From assembly GCF_049671445.1 (NCBI RefSeq), contig NZ_JBATUX010000127.1, forward strand, positions 1-12,184: 12,184 nt of DNA, written 5' to 3'. Below are positions 1 to 7,148 of this stretch, one piece after another; position 1 is the stretch's first letter; each line of letters begins with the position of its first letter. The notes below the pieces were generated by a model. That model had not been told where the DNA came from and ran no database searches. It saw only the letters and a program-made list of their open reading frames with translations. The position numbers were made by a program, and so were the translations under genes. Source of the DNA: Paenisporosarcina sp049671445 (lineage in GTDB: Bacteria > Bacillota > Bacilli > Bacillales_A > Planococcaceae).

Positions 1-134
1 TCATACCTTTTACCAGGAGCTGAGACCACGACAATTTTCCGTGAAGGATCTGCTTTTAGAATGGCCGCGACTTTTTTGATTTGTTGTGCGCTTGCTACAG
101 ATGTTCCTCCAAATTTACAAACTTTCATCGTCAT
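1..134 (-). CDS. Aspartokinase, N-terminal fragment (cut by window edge)
   Basis: Aspartate kinase phosphorylates L-aspartate to 4-phosphoaspartate, the first step of the lysine, methionine and threonine pathways. Only the first 44 codons are in the window; the gene runs off the left edge on the minus strand. The fragment contains KFGGTSVA (residues 7-14 from the first ATG), the family's N-terminal nucleotide/substrate signature, then an amphipathic helix and the beta strand KIVVVSAPGKR. Two in-frame ATGs are available, at 134 and at 128. The second gives MKVCKFGG, the more usual family beginning, but the only purine-rich site (GGGA, near 139-142) is 5 bases from the first, so the start is uncertain. 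It diverges from hom across about 120 bp, which suggests shared control of the aspartate pathway. The isozyme class cannot be decided from this fragment. Confidence 0.9.
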   Translation of the reverse strand, partial: MTMKVCKFGGTSVASAQQIKKVAAILKADPSRKIVVVSAPGKRY

Positions 135-165
135 CAAGTCCCATCTATCATTAATTGGAAAAGGG

Positions 166-195
166 TTGTTATTTATCATAGTATAATACTATAAT
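166..195 (+). promoter_or_regulatory. Probable sigma-A promoter of the hom-thrC-thrB operon
   Basis: TTGTTA (166-171) and TATAAT (190-195) are separated by 18 bases, giving a perfect -10 and a 4/6 match to the -35. A second TATAAT lies at 182-187. The position, about 60 bases before the hom start, and the lack of another gene in between make this the likely operon promoter. On the opposite strand the same AT-rich stretch could supply a -10 for the divergent aspartokinase gene. Confidence 0.5.
178..192. promoter_or_regulatory. Perfect inverted repeat on the hom promoter, candidate operator
   Basis: ATAGTAT-A-ATACTAT is a perfect dyad with two 7-base arms and one central base. It covers the spacer and the start of the -10 of the predicted hom promoter, where a repressor would block polymerase. 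It also lies between the divergent aspartokinase and hom genes. The sequence is AT-rich and partly made of TATAAT-like elements, so part of the symmetry could be incidental. No cognate regulator is in the window. Confidence 0.35.
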
Positions 196-253
196 GTGTT
201 TATGAGAAATACAATTGTTTTTTCAGGGTGTACAAATAGTAGGGGGAGTTATC

Positions 254-1546
254 ATGAAAAATGAAATTTCGATTGGTTTATTAGGGCTTGGAACTGTTGG
301 AAGTGGAGTAGCAAAAATCCTACAACAACATCAACAAGATATGCATCACAAATTGGGTGTTCCAGTTTCTATTAAAAAGGTTTTGATTAAAGATGAAAAT
401 AAGGAACGATTCTCAACTCTAGATTCAAACGTCTTTACGACAGATGTACAAGAAATTTTAAATGACCCTACTATTGATATCATTGTTGAAGTGATGGGTG
501 GAATAGAAGAAGCGAAGAAAGCAATTGAAAAAGCTCTTCTAGCAGGCAAACAAGTTGTGACTGCAAATAAAGACGTGATGGCGGAATATGGACACGAATT
601 ATTGAAGTTGGCAGATGCAGAAAAATGCGATTTATTTTATGAAGCTAGTGTTGCAGGGGGCATCCCGATAATTCGTACATTGGAAGATGGTCTCGCATCA
701 GATAGGATTTCAAGTTTGATGGGAATCGTCAACGGAACAACTAATTTCATTTTAACGAAAATGAAAAAAGAAAATATGAGCTATGAAGTTGCCTTAAAAG
801 AAGCAACGAGACTTGGCTACGCGGAAGCTGATCCTTCAGCAGATGTTGATGGCGTAGATGCTGCACGGAAAATGGTCATTTTATCTTCTCTTGCATTTTC
901 AACGGAAGTTCATCTTAGCGACGTTTTAGTTAGAGGAATGAAAGAAATTAGAGACGGGGACATGGAACTTGCAGAGAGCTTTGGCTATACAATGAAGATG
1001 GTTGGTTCATCGAAAAAAAATAAGGATGGCATCGAAGTAGCAGTGGAGCCAGTGTTCTTGGCAAATTCACATTTGCTTGCTTCTGTAAATAATGAATTCA
1101 ATGCCGTATACATATATGGAGATGCAGTTGGTGAAACGATGCTTTATGGACCAGGTGCGGGTTCTCTACCAACCGCAACTTCAGTCGTTTCGGACATTAT
1201 CGCAGCATGCCGCAATTTGCTACTTGAAGTAAATGGTAAACGATTGCACGCGGCGCAGCATGATAGAGTCATCAAATCAGCAAATCATCGCTACGCGAAG
1301 TATTTCCATCGTTTACTTGTAAAAGATGAAGTAGGTGTTTTGTCGAATTTGACAGCCATTTACAGCAATCATAATGCCAGCCTTCAATCAGTTAAGCAGC
1401 ATCCAGCAGGAACTGAGGGGATGGCTGAAATCATTCTTGTCACACATAAAATTTCTAGGCAGCAACATCTAGATGTGATTGAAGATTTAAAAGGTTTAGC
1501 AAGTGTCATTAGCCATTATCGCATCGAGGGAGATGAGTCAGCATGA
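254..1546 (+). CDS. hom: Homoserine dehydrogenase
   Basis: NAD(P)-dependent reduction of aspartate semialdehyde to homoserine, the branch point towards threonine and methionine; cytosolic. The 430-residue product has the Rossmann motif GLGTVG (residues 11-16), ANKDVMA (104-110), and the family signature ending GYAEADPSADVDGVDAARK (188-206), with the catalytic Asp199 and Lys206. The C-terminal region, from about residue 350, beginning LLVKDEVGVLSNLTAIY, is an ACT domain, the usual site of threonine feedback inhibition. I chose the ATG at 254 because AGGGGGAG (241-248) precedes it at a good distance; the upstream in-frame ATG at 215 would add 13 residues before the Rossmann strand and has no ribosome site. 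It is the first gene of hom-thrC-thrB, and its stop overlaps the thrC start in ATGA. Confidence 0.97.
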   Translation: MKNEISIGLLGLGTVGSGVAKILQQHQQDMHHKLGVPVSIKKVLIKDENKERFSTLDSNVFTTDVQEILNDPTIDIIVEVMGGIEEAKKAIEKALLAGKQVVTANKDVMAEYGHELLKLADAEKCDLFYEASVAGGIPIIRTLEDGLASDRISSLMGIVNGTTNFILTKMKKENMSYEVALKEATRLGYAEADPSADVDGVDAARKMVILSSLAFSTEVHLSDVLVRGMKEIRDGDMELAESFGYTMKMVGSSKKNKDGIEVAVEPVFLANSHLLASVNNEFNAVYIYGDAVGETMLYGPGAGSLPTATSVVSDIIAACRNLLLEVNGKRLHAAQHDRVIKSANHRYAKYFHRLLVKDEVGVLSNLTAIYSNHNASLQSVKQHPAGTEGMAEIILVTHKISRQQHLDVIEDLKGLASVISHYRIEGDESA

Positions 1547-2604
1547 ATTGGCCAGGATTGATTGAACAATATAAAGAATGGCTTCCAGTGACGGAAGATA
1601 CACCCAAGTTAACATTACAAGAAGGCAATACGCCTTTAGTTCATCTTGTGAATTTATCTGAGGAATGGGGAATTGATCTTCATGTGAAATTAGAAGGGGC
1701 AAACCCAACTGGTTCTTTCAAAGATCGAGGCATGGTGATGGCAGTGGCGAAAGCGAAAGAAGAGGGTAAGTCCATTCTTATTTGCGCATCGACAGGTAAT
1801 ACTTCTGCGTCAGCTGCAGCGTACGGAGCGAGAGCAGGCATGAGAACAATTGTGGTCATTCCAGAAGGTCGTATCGCACTCGGCAAACTTGCTCAAGCAA
1901 AAATGTATGGAGCAGAGATTCTTGCGATTAAAGGTAACTTTGACGAAGCACTTGAAATGGTTCGTGAAGTGGGTCAAGAGGATGGTATCGCTCTAGTAAA
2001 TTCGGTCAATCCATATCGTTTAGAGGGACAGAAAACAATTGCGTTTGAAATTATTGATCAGCTAAATAAAGTACCTGATGTTTTGGCTCTGCCGGTAGGA
2101 AACGCAGGGAATATATCTGCTTCTTGGAAAGGATTTAGTGAATACGCATTGAAAAATGGCACGAAGCGACCTACATTGCTTGGCGTTCAAGCTGCAGGAG
2201 CGGCTCCAATTGTTCATAATCGTATTGTAGAAAATCCAGAAACGATAGCAACAGCTATTCGAATCGGCAATCCAGCAAGCTGGAAACTTGCGCTAAAAGC
2301 ACTTGACGAATCAAACGGAACTATTTTGGCTGCAACGGATGAAGAAATTCTAGAAGCGTATCAACTACTCGCTTCAACAGAAGGCATCTTTGCAGAACCT
2401 GCGTCATGTGCGTCAATTGCAGGAATCAAAAAGCAAGTGGAGAATGGAATGTTACAAAAAGGATCGACTGTTGTGGCGATATTAACAGGAAACGGTTTGA
2501 AAGATCCAGAAACTGCGATTTCAGTTAATGAACACAAAGCATTTCTCGTACCTGAAGATATGGAACGCTTTTGGGAGGATTTGAAGAAGGGTGTGAAAGC
2601 ATGA
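1543..2604 (+). CDS. thrC: Threonine synthase
   Basis: PLP enzyme that converts O-phosphohomoserine to threonine and phosphate, the last step of the pathway. The 353-residue product is of the short bacterial class (about 350 residues) found in Bacillus. The PLP Schiff-base lysine is Lys60 in GSFKDRG (57-63), ASTGNTSAS (82-90) follows, and GNAGN (186-190) is the phosphate-binding glycine loop. The ATG overlaps the hom stop (ATGA, 1543-1546), with GAGGGAGATGA inside the end of hom (1526-1536) as its ribosome site. The stop overlaps the thrB start in the same manner. Homoserine is phosphorylated by ThrB before ThrC can act, so the gene order does not follow the reaction order, as is usual for this operon in Bacillales. 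Confidence 0.97.
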   Translation: MNWPGLIEQYKEWLPVTEDTPKLTLQEGNTPLVHLVNLSEEWGIDLHVKLEGANPTGSFKDRGMVMAVAKAKEEGKSILICASTGNTSASAAAYGARAGMRTIVVIPEGRIALGKLAQAKMYGAEILAIKGNFDEALEMVREVGQEDGIALVNSVNPYRLEGQKTIAFEIIDQLNKVPDVLALPVGNAGNISASWKGFSEYALKNGTKRPTLLGVQAAGAAPIVHNRIVENPETIATAIRIGNPASWKLALKALDESNGTILAATDEEILEAYQLLASTEGIFAEPASCASIAGIKKQVENGMLQKGSTVVAILTGNGLKDPETAISVNEHKAFLVPEDMERFWEDLKKGVKA

Positions 2605-3506
2605 GCTGGAAAGAATTTTCAGTCAGCGTTCCAGCATCGACTGCAAATCTTGGTCCTGGGTTTGATTCAATAGGATTGGCTCTAGACCTTCACTTGTCGA
2701 TTTACGTTTCCCCAGCTTCTGAATGGACAGTTGACTATTGCGATGAAGGCTATCAACATTTAACAAGTGGAGTAGATAATTTAATCGTGTCAACAGCCCT
2801 AGCAGTTGCTGAAATGTTTAATCTTCCACTGTCACCTGCAAAACTGCGAGTGGAAACGGATATCCCTCTTGGTCGAGGGCTCGGTAGTAGCGCCACCGCT
2901 ATTGCTGGAGGCATCGAAATTGCAGACCGCATACTTGGATTAGACTTGCCGATGATAGAAAAAGTGAAAATCGGTACCTCAATGGAAGGTCATCCCGATA
3001 ATGTTTCGGCATCTTTTTTAGGTGGATTAACGATTTCATATTTTGACGGGATGGAGCTTGAGGTAATCCATGTACCACAAGTGGAAATCGGTATAGTAAT
3101 CCTGGTGCCACCAACAGAATTTCTTACAACGGAGTCGAGAGGGCTGTTGCCACAAATGCTCGAGCATTGTGTTGCAACGCGTGGAAGTGCAGCAAGCAAT
3201 GTGTTATCTGCTGCACTTGCCAGTGGCGACTGGGAAACTGCGGGTCGCTTGATGGAAAAAGATACGTTCCACGAACCTTACCGAAAAAATAAGTTTCCAG
3301 ATTTTGAAGCCATTCGCCAAGCATGTAAGGAAGCGGGGGCACACGGTTCGACCATTAGTGGTGCAGGACCCTCTCTGTTTATTGCAACGAAAAAAGGCGA
3401 TGAAGAGGGAGTAGCTTCTCGATTGAGGGAACAGTTCTCTCATTACGAATGTGTCGTATTAAAACCTTCATCAGTAGGACTACAATCAAGAGAAACGGAT
3501 TATTGA
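2601..3506 (+). CDS. thrB: Homoserine kinase
   Basis: GHMP-family kinase that makes O-phosphohomoserine from homoserine and ATP. The 301-residue product begins SVPASTANLGPGFDS (residues 9-23), the family N-terminal motif, has the ATP-binding loop PLGRGLGSSA (89-98), and near the C terminus GSTISGAGPSLF, the third GHMP motif. I place the start at 2601, in a 4-base ATGA overlap with the thrC stop; the in-frame ATG at 2571 lies deep inside thrC and would add 10 residues with no family counterpart. The purine run GAAGAAGGGTG just upstream can act as ribosome site. It is the last gene of the operon: a strong symmetrical terminator follows 6 bases after the stop. Confidence 0.97.
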   Translation: MSWKEFSVSVPASTANLGPGFDSIGLALDLHLSIYVSPASEWTVDYCDEGYQHLTSGVDNLIVSTALAVAEMFNLPLSPAKLRVETDIPLGRGLGSSATAIAGGIEIADRILGLDLPMIEKVKIGTSMEGHPDNVSASFLGGLTISYFDGMELEVIHVPQVEIGIVILVPPTEFLTTESRGLLPQMLEHCVATRGSAASNVLSAALASGDWETAGRLMEKDTFHEPYRKNKFPDFEAIRQACKEAGAHGSTISGAGPSLFIATKKGDEEGVASRLREQFSHYECVVLKPSSVGLQSRETDY

Positions 3507-3512
3507 TTATAC

Positions 3513-3546
3513 AAAAAGCTCAGAAAATTTTTTTCTGAGCTTTTTT
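3513..3546. terminator. Bidirectional intrinsic terminator between thrB and the HD-domain gene
   Basis: AAAAAGCTCAGAAAA (3513-3527) pairs without mismatch with TTTTCTGAGCTTTTT (3531-3545) around a 3-base TTT loop. A-runs and T-runs flank the stem on both sides, so the hairpin can end transcripts from thrB (plus) and from the convergent YfbR-like gene (minus). Confidence 0.93.
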
Positions 3547-3559
3547 GCAATTTCGACGG

Positions 3560-4186
3560 TTAACTATTCAATACCTTTTGTGTAAATGCTTTTACATCAA
3601 GGGCAGTTTCTTCACGTTTTACATCTTCTAACATGACATTCCGGAAATAGTCCACACTTGCTGGCAGTGGCAAGTTCAATAATTTCGTTAAAGCTTCTTG
3701 ATACATTAAAACGAATTCGGGGTCTGTATTGCCTCGTTTCAACTCTGAAAAGGACTCATAAAATTGATCGAGTTTATCTGCAAATTCTAATAAACGTCCT
3801 TCTATGGAAGCGTCTTTTCCTTCCTTCATTCGATGGAAGAAAATCGGTTGAAAATCGTCAGGTATTTCTTCTAAAATAAATTTTTCCATCATTTTTTCTT
3901 CAACATGTGCAATCATTTGTTTGAGTTCGGGAGATGCGTGTTTGACAGGTGTTTTAATATCTCCAATAAATACTTCCGCAAAATCGTGGTTTATGGTCTT
4001 TTCATAAAGGGATTTCCAATCGATGGTTTCCCCATTTCTCTCTTCTATGGTTGCAAAAAACATAGCGTATTGGGAAACTTTCCAGCTATGTGCGGCTACA
4101 TTATGTTCCTCAAACTTAAACTTACCAGGACAACGAATAATTCGCTCTAAGTCATTCATGCTCGTAAAAAATCTATGGATTCCCAT
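3560..4186 (-). CDS. YfbR-type HD-domain 5'-nucleotidase
   Basis: A metal-dependent HD-domain phosphohydrolase of 208 residues that resembles E. coli YfbR, a 5'-deoxynucleotidase that dephosphorylates deoxyribonucleoside 5'-monophosphates. The matching landmarks are R18, NVAAHSW with His33, NHDFAEVFIGDIKTPVKHAS with His67-Asp68, FADKLDQFYESFSELKRGN with Asp137, and the C-terminal VDYFRNVML. Those His, His-Asp and Asp positions form the HD metal site in the family. The start at 4186 is preceded by AAAGGAG about 10 bases upstream; Met10 is a possible but less supported alternative. The gene stands alone between two terminators and converges on thrB. The family match is clear by eye, but the exact substrate is inferred. 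Confidence 0.85.
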   Translation of the reverse strand: MGIHRFFTSMNDLERIIRCPGKFKFEEHNVAAHSWKVSQYAMFFATIEERNGETIDWKSLYEKTINHDFAEVFIGDIKTPVKHASPELKQMIAHVEEKMMEKFILEEIPDDFQPIFFHRMKEGKDASIEGRLLEFADKLDQFYESFSELKRGNTDPEFVLMYQEALTKLLNLPLPASVDYFRNVMLEDVKREETALDVKAFTQKVLNS

Positions 4187-4304
4187 AAAGTATCTTCTCC
4201 TTTAAGTGTCATGTTTTAATGATATGTCTGTGTGATGAATATTGTTGGGAGCCCAATTATGGCGTACTCTATCTTTGTTGATTTCTATGTATGATACAGT
4301 ATTT

Positions 4305-4336
4305 AAAATTAAAATCCCAGCCACAACTGACTGGGC
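4305..4336 (-). terminator. Intrinsic terminator after the SASP gene
   Basis: Read on the minus strand, CCCAG (4335-4331) pairs with CTGGG (4320-4316) around a 10-base loop, and ATTTTAATTTT follows. The hairpin begins about 30 bases after the SASP stop. The stem is short but GC-rich and is followed by a T-rich tract. The remaining DNA up to the HD gene (4187-4304) holds no gene that I can support. Confidence 0.7.
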
Positions 4337-4367
4337 ATTTGGTTATTAACTATTTGCTGAGAAGGTG

Positions 4368-4619
4368 TTACAGACGCTCATTTTTGGAGAACTGTGCTTG
4401 AGCCAGTTTTATCATCTCTTTGACCATGTTGCCACCAATGGGACCGCCAATAGTTCCGGCCTGTTTGGATGTGAGGTTTCCGTTATCTTCTTTATTTAAT
4501 GGAATTCTAAGTTCATTGGCAATTTCGTATTTTACATCTTCACCTGAAGCAGAGTTCAACCCGAATCCTTTAGATTCCATAACCTGATTTTTAAATTCAT
4601 TCAAATCTTTTCTAGCCAC
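4368..4619 (-). CDS. Small acid-soluble spore protein, alpha/beta type (minor variant)
   Basis: DNA-binding protein of the dormant spore that coats DNA and protects it from UV and heat, and is degraded at germination by the protease GPR. The 83-residue product has KYEIANEL (residues 30-37), in which GPR would cut between Glu32 and Ile33, and LTSKQAGTIGGPIGGNMVKE (49-68), the second conserved DNA-binding segment, here with an extended glycine motif. The segment after the GPR site, ELRIPL, departs from the usual EFGV. I chose GTG at 4619 because AGGAGG (4633-4628) lies 8 bases before it; the in-frame TTG at 4625 would be only 2 bases from that site. The start then reads MARKDLNEFK. The gene is a single transcription unit with its own terminator and shows that the organism sporulates. 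Confidence 0.88.
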   Translation of the reverse strand: MARKDLNEFKNQVMESKGFGLNSASGEDVKYEIANELRIPLNKEDNGNLTSKQAGTIGGPIGGNMVKEMIKLAQAQFSKNERL

Positions 4620-4641
4620 AATCAATTCCTCCTCTTTCCAT

Positions 4642-4670
4642 TAGTATTTCCTGAAAGGGAAGATGCATGC
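4642..4670 (-). promoter_or_regulatory. Candidate sigma-G (forespore) promoter of the SASP gene
   Basis: On the minus strand GCATG (4670-4666) fits the G(A/C)AT(A/G) -35 and AATACTA (4648-4642) fits the -10 of sigma-G at six of seven positions, with a 17-base spacer. The predicted RNA start would be near 4635, only a few bases before the AGGAGG, so the leader would be very short. Sigma-G control is what is known for SASP genes; the assignment here is by pattern. Confidence 0.5.
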
Positions 4671-4701
4671 TTCTTTTGTGTTTTGTTTCAATTAGTAAAA
4701 G

Positions 4702-4734
4702 AAAAAATGCTGTCCTCAAAAGAGAACAGCATTT
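4702..4734 (-). terminator. Intrinsic terminator of the proline dehydrogenase gene
   Basis: Read on the minus strand, AAATGCTGTTCTC (4734-4722) pairs with GAGGACAGCATTT (4717-4705) around a TTTT loop, with one G-U wobble, and then runs into a T-rich tail. The stem starts 5 bases after the proline dehydrogenase stop. Confidence 0.9.
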
Positions 4735-4738
4735 CATA

Positions 4739-5713
4739 TTATTTTTTCTTTTTAGAAGTCAAACGGCTTAGTGCGAGTGCACCTGCAAATACACCGATAG
4801 CAGTGTTTGTGCGTTTATTGAAGACTTGCTTTACAACAAGGTTCAAGTTTTGCGGGCGTTCTGCTAATCTTCTCATGAAGTATCCGTACCAGTCGTCGCC
4901 GAAAGGCACGTATGTGCAGAAATTATAGCCTTGTTTAGCTAAATCAATTTGCATATCTTTACGGAAACCATAAAGCATTTGGAACTCAAATTTGTCGTTT
5001 GGAATTTCGTTTTCTGCGACAAATTTTTTCACATGGTTGATTATATGATGATCGTGGGTTGCAATTGAAGTGAATTTACCATTAAGTAAATGATACTCAA
5101 TAAGTTTGATAAAGTTTGCATCAATTTCTTCTTTCGTTTGAAAAGCAACTTCAACAGGCTCTTTATATGCGCCTTTTACGATGCGTAAACGTAAATGTTT
5201 ATATTTTTCGATGTCGTCTTCCGCTCTATCGAAGTAGGCTTGGATTACTGTACCAACATTGTTGTAGTCTTTTAGAAGAGCATCCATTAAATCAAATGAA
5301 GGTTGTAAATGTCCGTAATCTTCCATATCAAGATTGATATGCATATCGTATTTACTTGCAGCAGCTACGATTTCAAGTAAGTTTTCATAGCAGAAATCAT
5401 AATCAATATCGAGTCCGATTTGAGTAGGTTTTAATGAAATATGAGCGTCCACACCATTTGCATGAATGGCTTCAATTACTTCAAGAATGCTGTCTTTTGC
5501 TTTTAACGCTTCTGATCTCTCAAAAACGAATTCGCCTAAGTTATCAACGGTAGCACTAATGCCTTGTGCATTCAATTCACGAATACTCTTAATAGTTTCT
5601 TCGACATTTGTTCCAGCTACTACTGTTTGTGCACCTAACTTCAAACCATATTTTTTTGCTGCACTCGTCAGCAATTGGTTTTTTGATAAAGCCATAAATA
5701 CATCTTTTAACAT
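4739..5713 (-). CDS. Proline dehydrogenase (monofunctional, FAD)
   Basis: Oxidises L-proline to pyrroline-5-carboxylate and passes electrons through FAD to the respiratory chain; the first step of proline use as carbon and nitrogen source. The 324-residue product is of the short monofunctional class found in Gram-positives (FadM/PutB type). Family motifs in order are TVDNLGEFV (55-63), SLKPTQIGLD (93-102), RIVKGAYKE (177-185, flavin site), ATHDHHI (218-224), FEFQMLYG (242-249) and, last, YFMRRLAERPQN with the paired Arg281-Arg282 that bind the proline carboxylate. A hydrophobic segment (AIGVFAGALAL) and a lysine-rich tail end the protein, which may help membrane contact. AGGAGG precedes the ATG by 7 bases. 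The partner pyrroline-5-carboxylate dehydrogenase is not in the window, so the gene is a lone transcription unit. Whether it is putB or fadM in the Bacillus nomenclature is not decided. Confidence 0.93.
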   Translation of the reverse strand: MLKDVFMALSKNQLLTSAAKKYGLKLGAQTVVAGTNVEETIKSIRELNAQGISATVDNLGEFVFERSEALKAKDSILEVIEAIHANGVDAHISLKPTQIGLDIDYDFCYENLLEIVAAASKYDMHINLDMEDYGHLQPSFDLMDALLKDYNNVGTVIQAYFDRAEDDIEKYKHLRLRIVKGAYKEPVEVAFQTKEEIDANFIKLIEYHLLNGKFTSIATHDHHIINHVKKFVAENEIPNDKFEFQMLYGFRKDMQIDLAKQGYNFCTYVPFGDDWYGYFMRRLAERPQNLNLVVKQVFNKRTNTAIGVFAGALALSRLTSKKKK

Positions 5714-5810
5714 GATTATTCCTCCTGAAAGTGTTTCATTCTATGTTATCTTACATCTTACGTAGAAAAGTAAGCATCACTAGTTATCATGTGAATCATG
5801 ACTACATTTT

Positions 5811-5839
5811 ATTATAATTCTTTTTAACGAACATGCCTA
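5811..5839 (-). promoter_or_regulatory. Possible sigma-A promoter of the proline dehydrogenase gene
   Basis: On the minus strand TAGGCA (5839-5834) and a perfect TATAAT (5816-5811) are separated by 17 bases. This would give a leader of roughly 90 bases before the start codon. The -35 matches 4/6, and I see no clear operator beside it. Confidence 0.4.
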
Positions 5840-6016
5840 CTAAATGAAGTAAGATTGTACGGGAATTGTTTCATTAAAGTGTCATTCTTCCCATTAAAGG
5901 CGTGCATATAGCCTGAGACAAGAACGATATCAGAAAGTACTGAATTCTCTTTGCGGAATAAAGGGATATTTTTCATATTATAGTTTATGGAATTGTAAAA
6001 AGATGCAATTTATTTC

Positions 6017-6036
6017 TCAAATTATCTCCAATTTGA
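6017..6036. repeat. Inverted repeat upstream of the aldo/keto reductase gene
   Basis: TCAAATT (6017-6023) and AATTTGA (6030-6036) are perfect 7-base arms around 6 bases. The right arm contributes the TTGA of a possible -35. It may be an operator, but AT-rich DNA makes chance dyads common. Confidence 0.35.
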
Positions 6037-6051
6037 AGGGAGTAGACTACC

Positions 6052-6066
6052 TAATATTGAATATTA
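6052..6066. repeat. 15-bp perfect dyad just upstream of the aldo/keto reductase gene
   Basis: TAATATT-G-AATATTA has two perfect 7-base arms with one central base. It ends 28 bases before the start codon, a common place for a repressor site or the -10 region. Its geometry (7-1-7) equals that of the hom dyad, but the sequence differs. Confidence 0.35.
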
Positions 6067-6094
6067 CAAGTAGGAAGTTAATAGGAGGAGTTAG

Positions 6095-7054
6095 ATGATT
6101 TATTCGAAATTAGGGTTTAGTGGATTGCGCGTTTCAAACTTGAGCCTTGGAACCATGGCATTCGGAAGATGGATTGATGAAAAATCTTCTGTTGAGATTT
6201 TGGATACGGCTATTGATGCAGGAATCAACTTAATTGATACAGCTAATTTTTATGGCAAGGGTCAGGATGCACAATTTTTATATGGAACTGGAGAATCTGA
6301 AGAGATTATTGGTAGGTCTATAAAAGGAAGAAGAGACAAAATCGTTTTGGCAACAAAAGTGGGATTGCCTATGGGGAAAGATACGAATGATGCTGGATTG
6401 TCAAAATTTCATATCATGCGCGAAGTCGAACATTCTTTGCGAAGACTTCAAACCGATTACATAGATTTATATCAAGTACACCGTTTTGATGACGAGACAT
6501 CTCTTGAAGAAACATTGTCTACTTTGACTGCTTTGGTTAAACAAGGGAAAGTGCGTTATATCGGTTGTTCCAACTATGCCGCTTGGCAAATAGCAAAAGC
6601 AAACGGTATTAGCAATTTGCATGGACTTGAGCACTTTGTTTCATCTCAATCTCAATATAATTTATTATCGAGAGAAATAGAAAACGAAGTGGTACCGTAT
6701 TGTGTATCTGAAAATGTGGGTCTTCTAGTGTATAGTCCTATGGCTCGGGGGATGTTATCTGGAAAATATTCTTCGCGTGACGACGTGCCAGAAGGAAGTC
6801 GAGCTGCTAGAGGTGAAAGGCTCATACAAAATTATTTCAAGGATGAAAATTTTCAAAAGGTGGAAGAATACAAACAAGCAGCAACAGAACATGATGTGAA
6901 TCTATCGCAGTTTTCTTTAGCTTGGATTCTTAATCAATCGGTCGTAACATCTGCAATTGTGGGTGCTAGCAAACCGTATCACGTTACCGATGCAGCTAAA
7001 ATAAGTGACTGGCGCTGGTCAGATGAATTGAAGCAACGAGTTACTTTGTTATAA
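6095..7054 (+). CDS. Aldo/keto reductase
   Basis: NADPH-dependent reductase of carbonyl compounds, TIM-barrel fold, cytosolic; the physiological substrate is not known. The 319-residue product has the catalytic tetrad of the family: Asp48 and Tyr53 in LIDTANFYG, Lys88 in LATKVG, His129 in YQVHRFD. Family signatures include RYIGCSNY, YSPMARGMLSGKY and, near the C terminus, AIVGASKPYHV for the cofactor phosphate. The N-terminal YSKLGFSGLRVSNLSLGTMAFG is typical of the YrpG/IolS-like group of Bacillus. AGGAGG (6083-6088) lies 6 bases before the ATG, so the start is secure. It is followed after 94 bases, with no terminator, by a flavin oxidoreductase gene in the same direction, so the two may be co-transcribed. 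Confidence 0.92.
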   Translation: MIYSKLGFSGLRVSNLSLGTMAFGRWIDEKSSVEILDTAIDAGINLIDTANFYGKGQDAQFLYGTGESEEIIGRSIKGRRDKIVLATKVGLPMGKDTNDAGLSKFHIMREVEHSLRRLQTDYIDLYQVHRFDDETSLEETLSTLTALVKQGKVRYIGCSNYAAWQIAKANGISNLHGLEHFVSSQSQYNLLSREIENEVVPYCVSENVGLLVYSPMARGMLSGKYSSRDDVPEGSRAARGERLIQNYFKDENFQKVEEYKQAATEHDVNLSQFSLAWILNQSVVTSAIVGASKPYHVTDAAKISDWRWSDELKQRVTLL

Positions 7055-7148
7055 ATACCTTCCTTTTCGTAAGCAGATATCTTGAAGATTAGTTTAAAGG
7101 GATATACCATCAATGGATGATACTTTGATTTACGAAAGGAATAATATT

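Larger units (their letters stand above)
5840..6094. other. Intergenic region between proline dehydrogenase and aldo/keto reductase genes
   Basis: The whole gap between the divergent genes is 5714-6094. After the proline dehydrogenase promoter candidate, this stretch is AT-rich and has no open frame that I can support. It contains two dyads close to the aldo/keto reductase start, listed separately. Possible -10 boxes occur at 5976-5981 on the plus strand (TATTAT, with a poor TTGCGG at 5951-5956) and at 5982-5977 on the minus strand (TATAAT, with TTGCAT 20 bases away). Neither is convincing. Confidence 0.5.

Noticed and set aside
215..253. Longer hom start at 215
   Set aside because: The added 13 residues precede the Rossmann strand without family counterpart, and the ribosome site AGGGGGAG fits the ATG at 254.
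135..253. T-box or threonine leader attenuator before hom
   Set aside because: The space between the promoter and the ribosome site is about 50 bases and has no specifier stem, T-box sequence or terminator hairpin.
2899..3443. Several overlapping minus-strand open frames inside thrB
   Set aside because: They lie wholly within a clearly coding gene, have no ribosome sites and show no recognisable protein features.
3658..4205. Plus-strand open frames antisense to the HD-domain gene
   Set aside because: They are shadows of the HD-domain gene, whose metal-binding motifs prove the minus strand to be coding.
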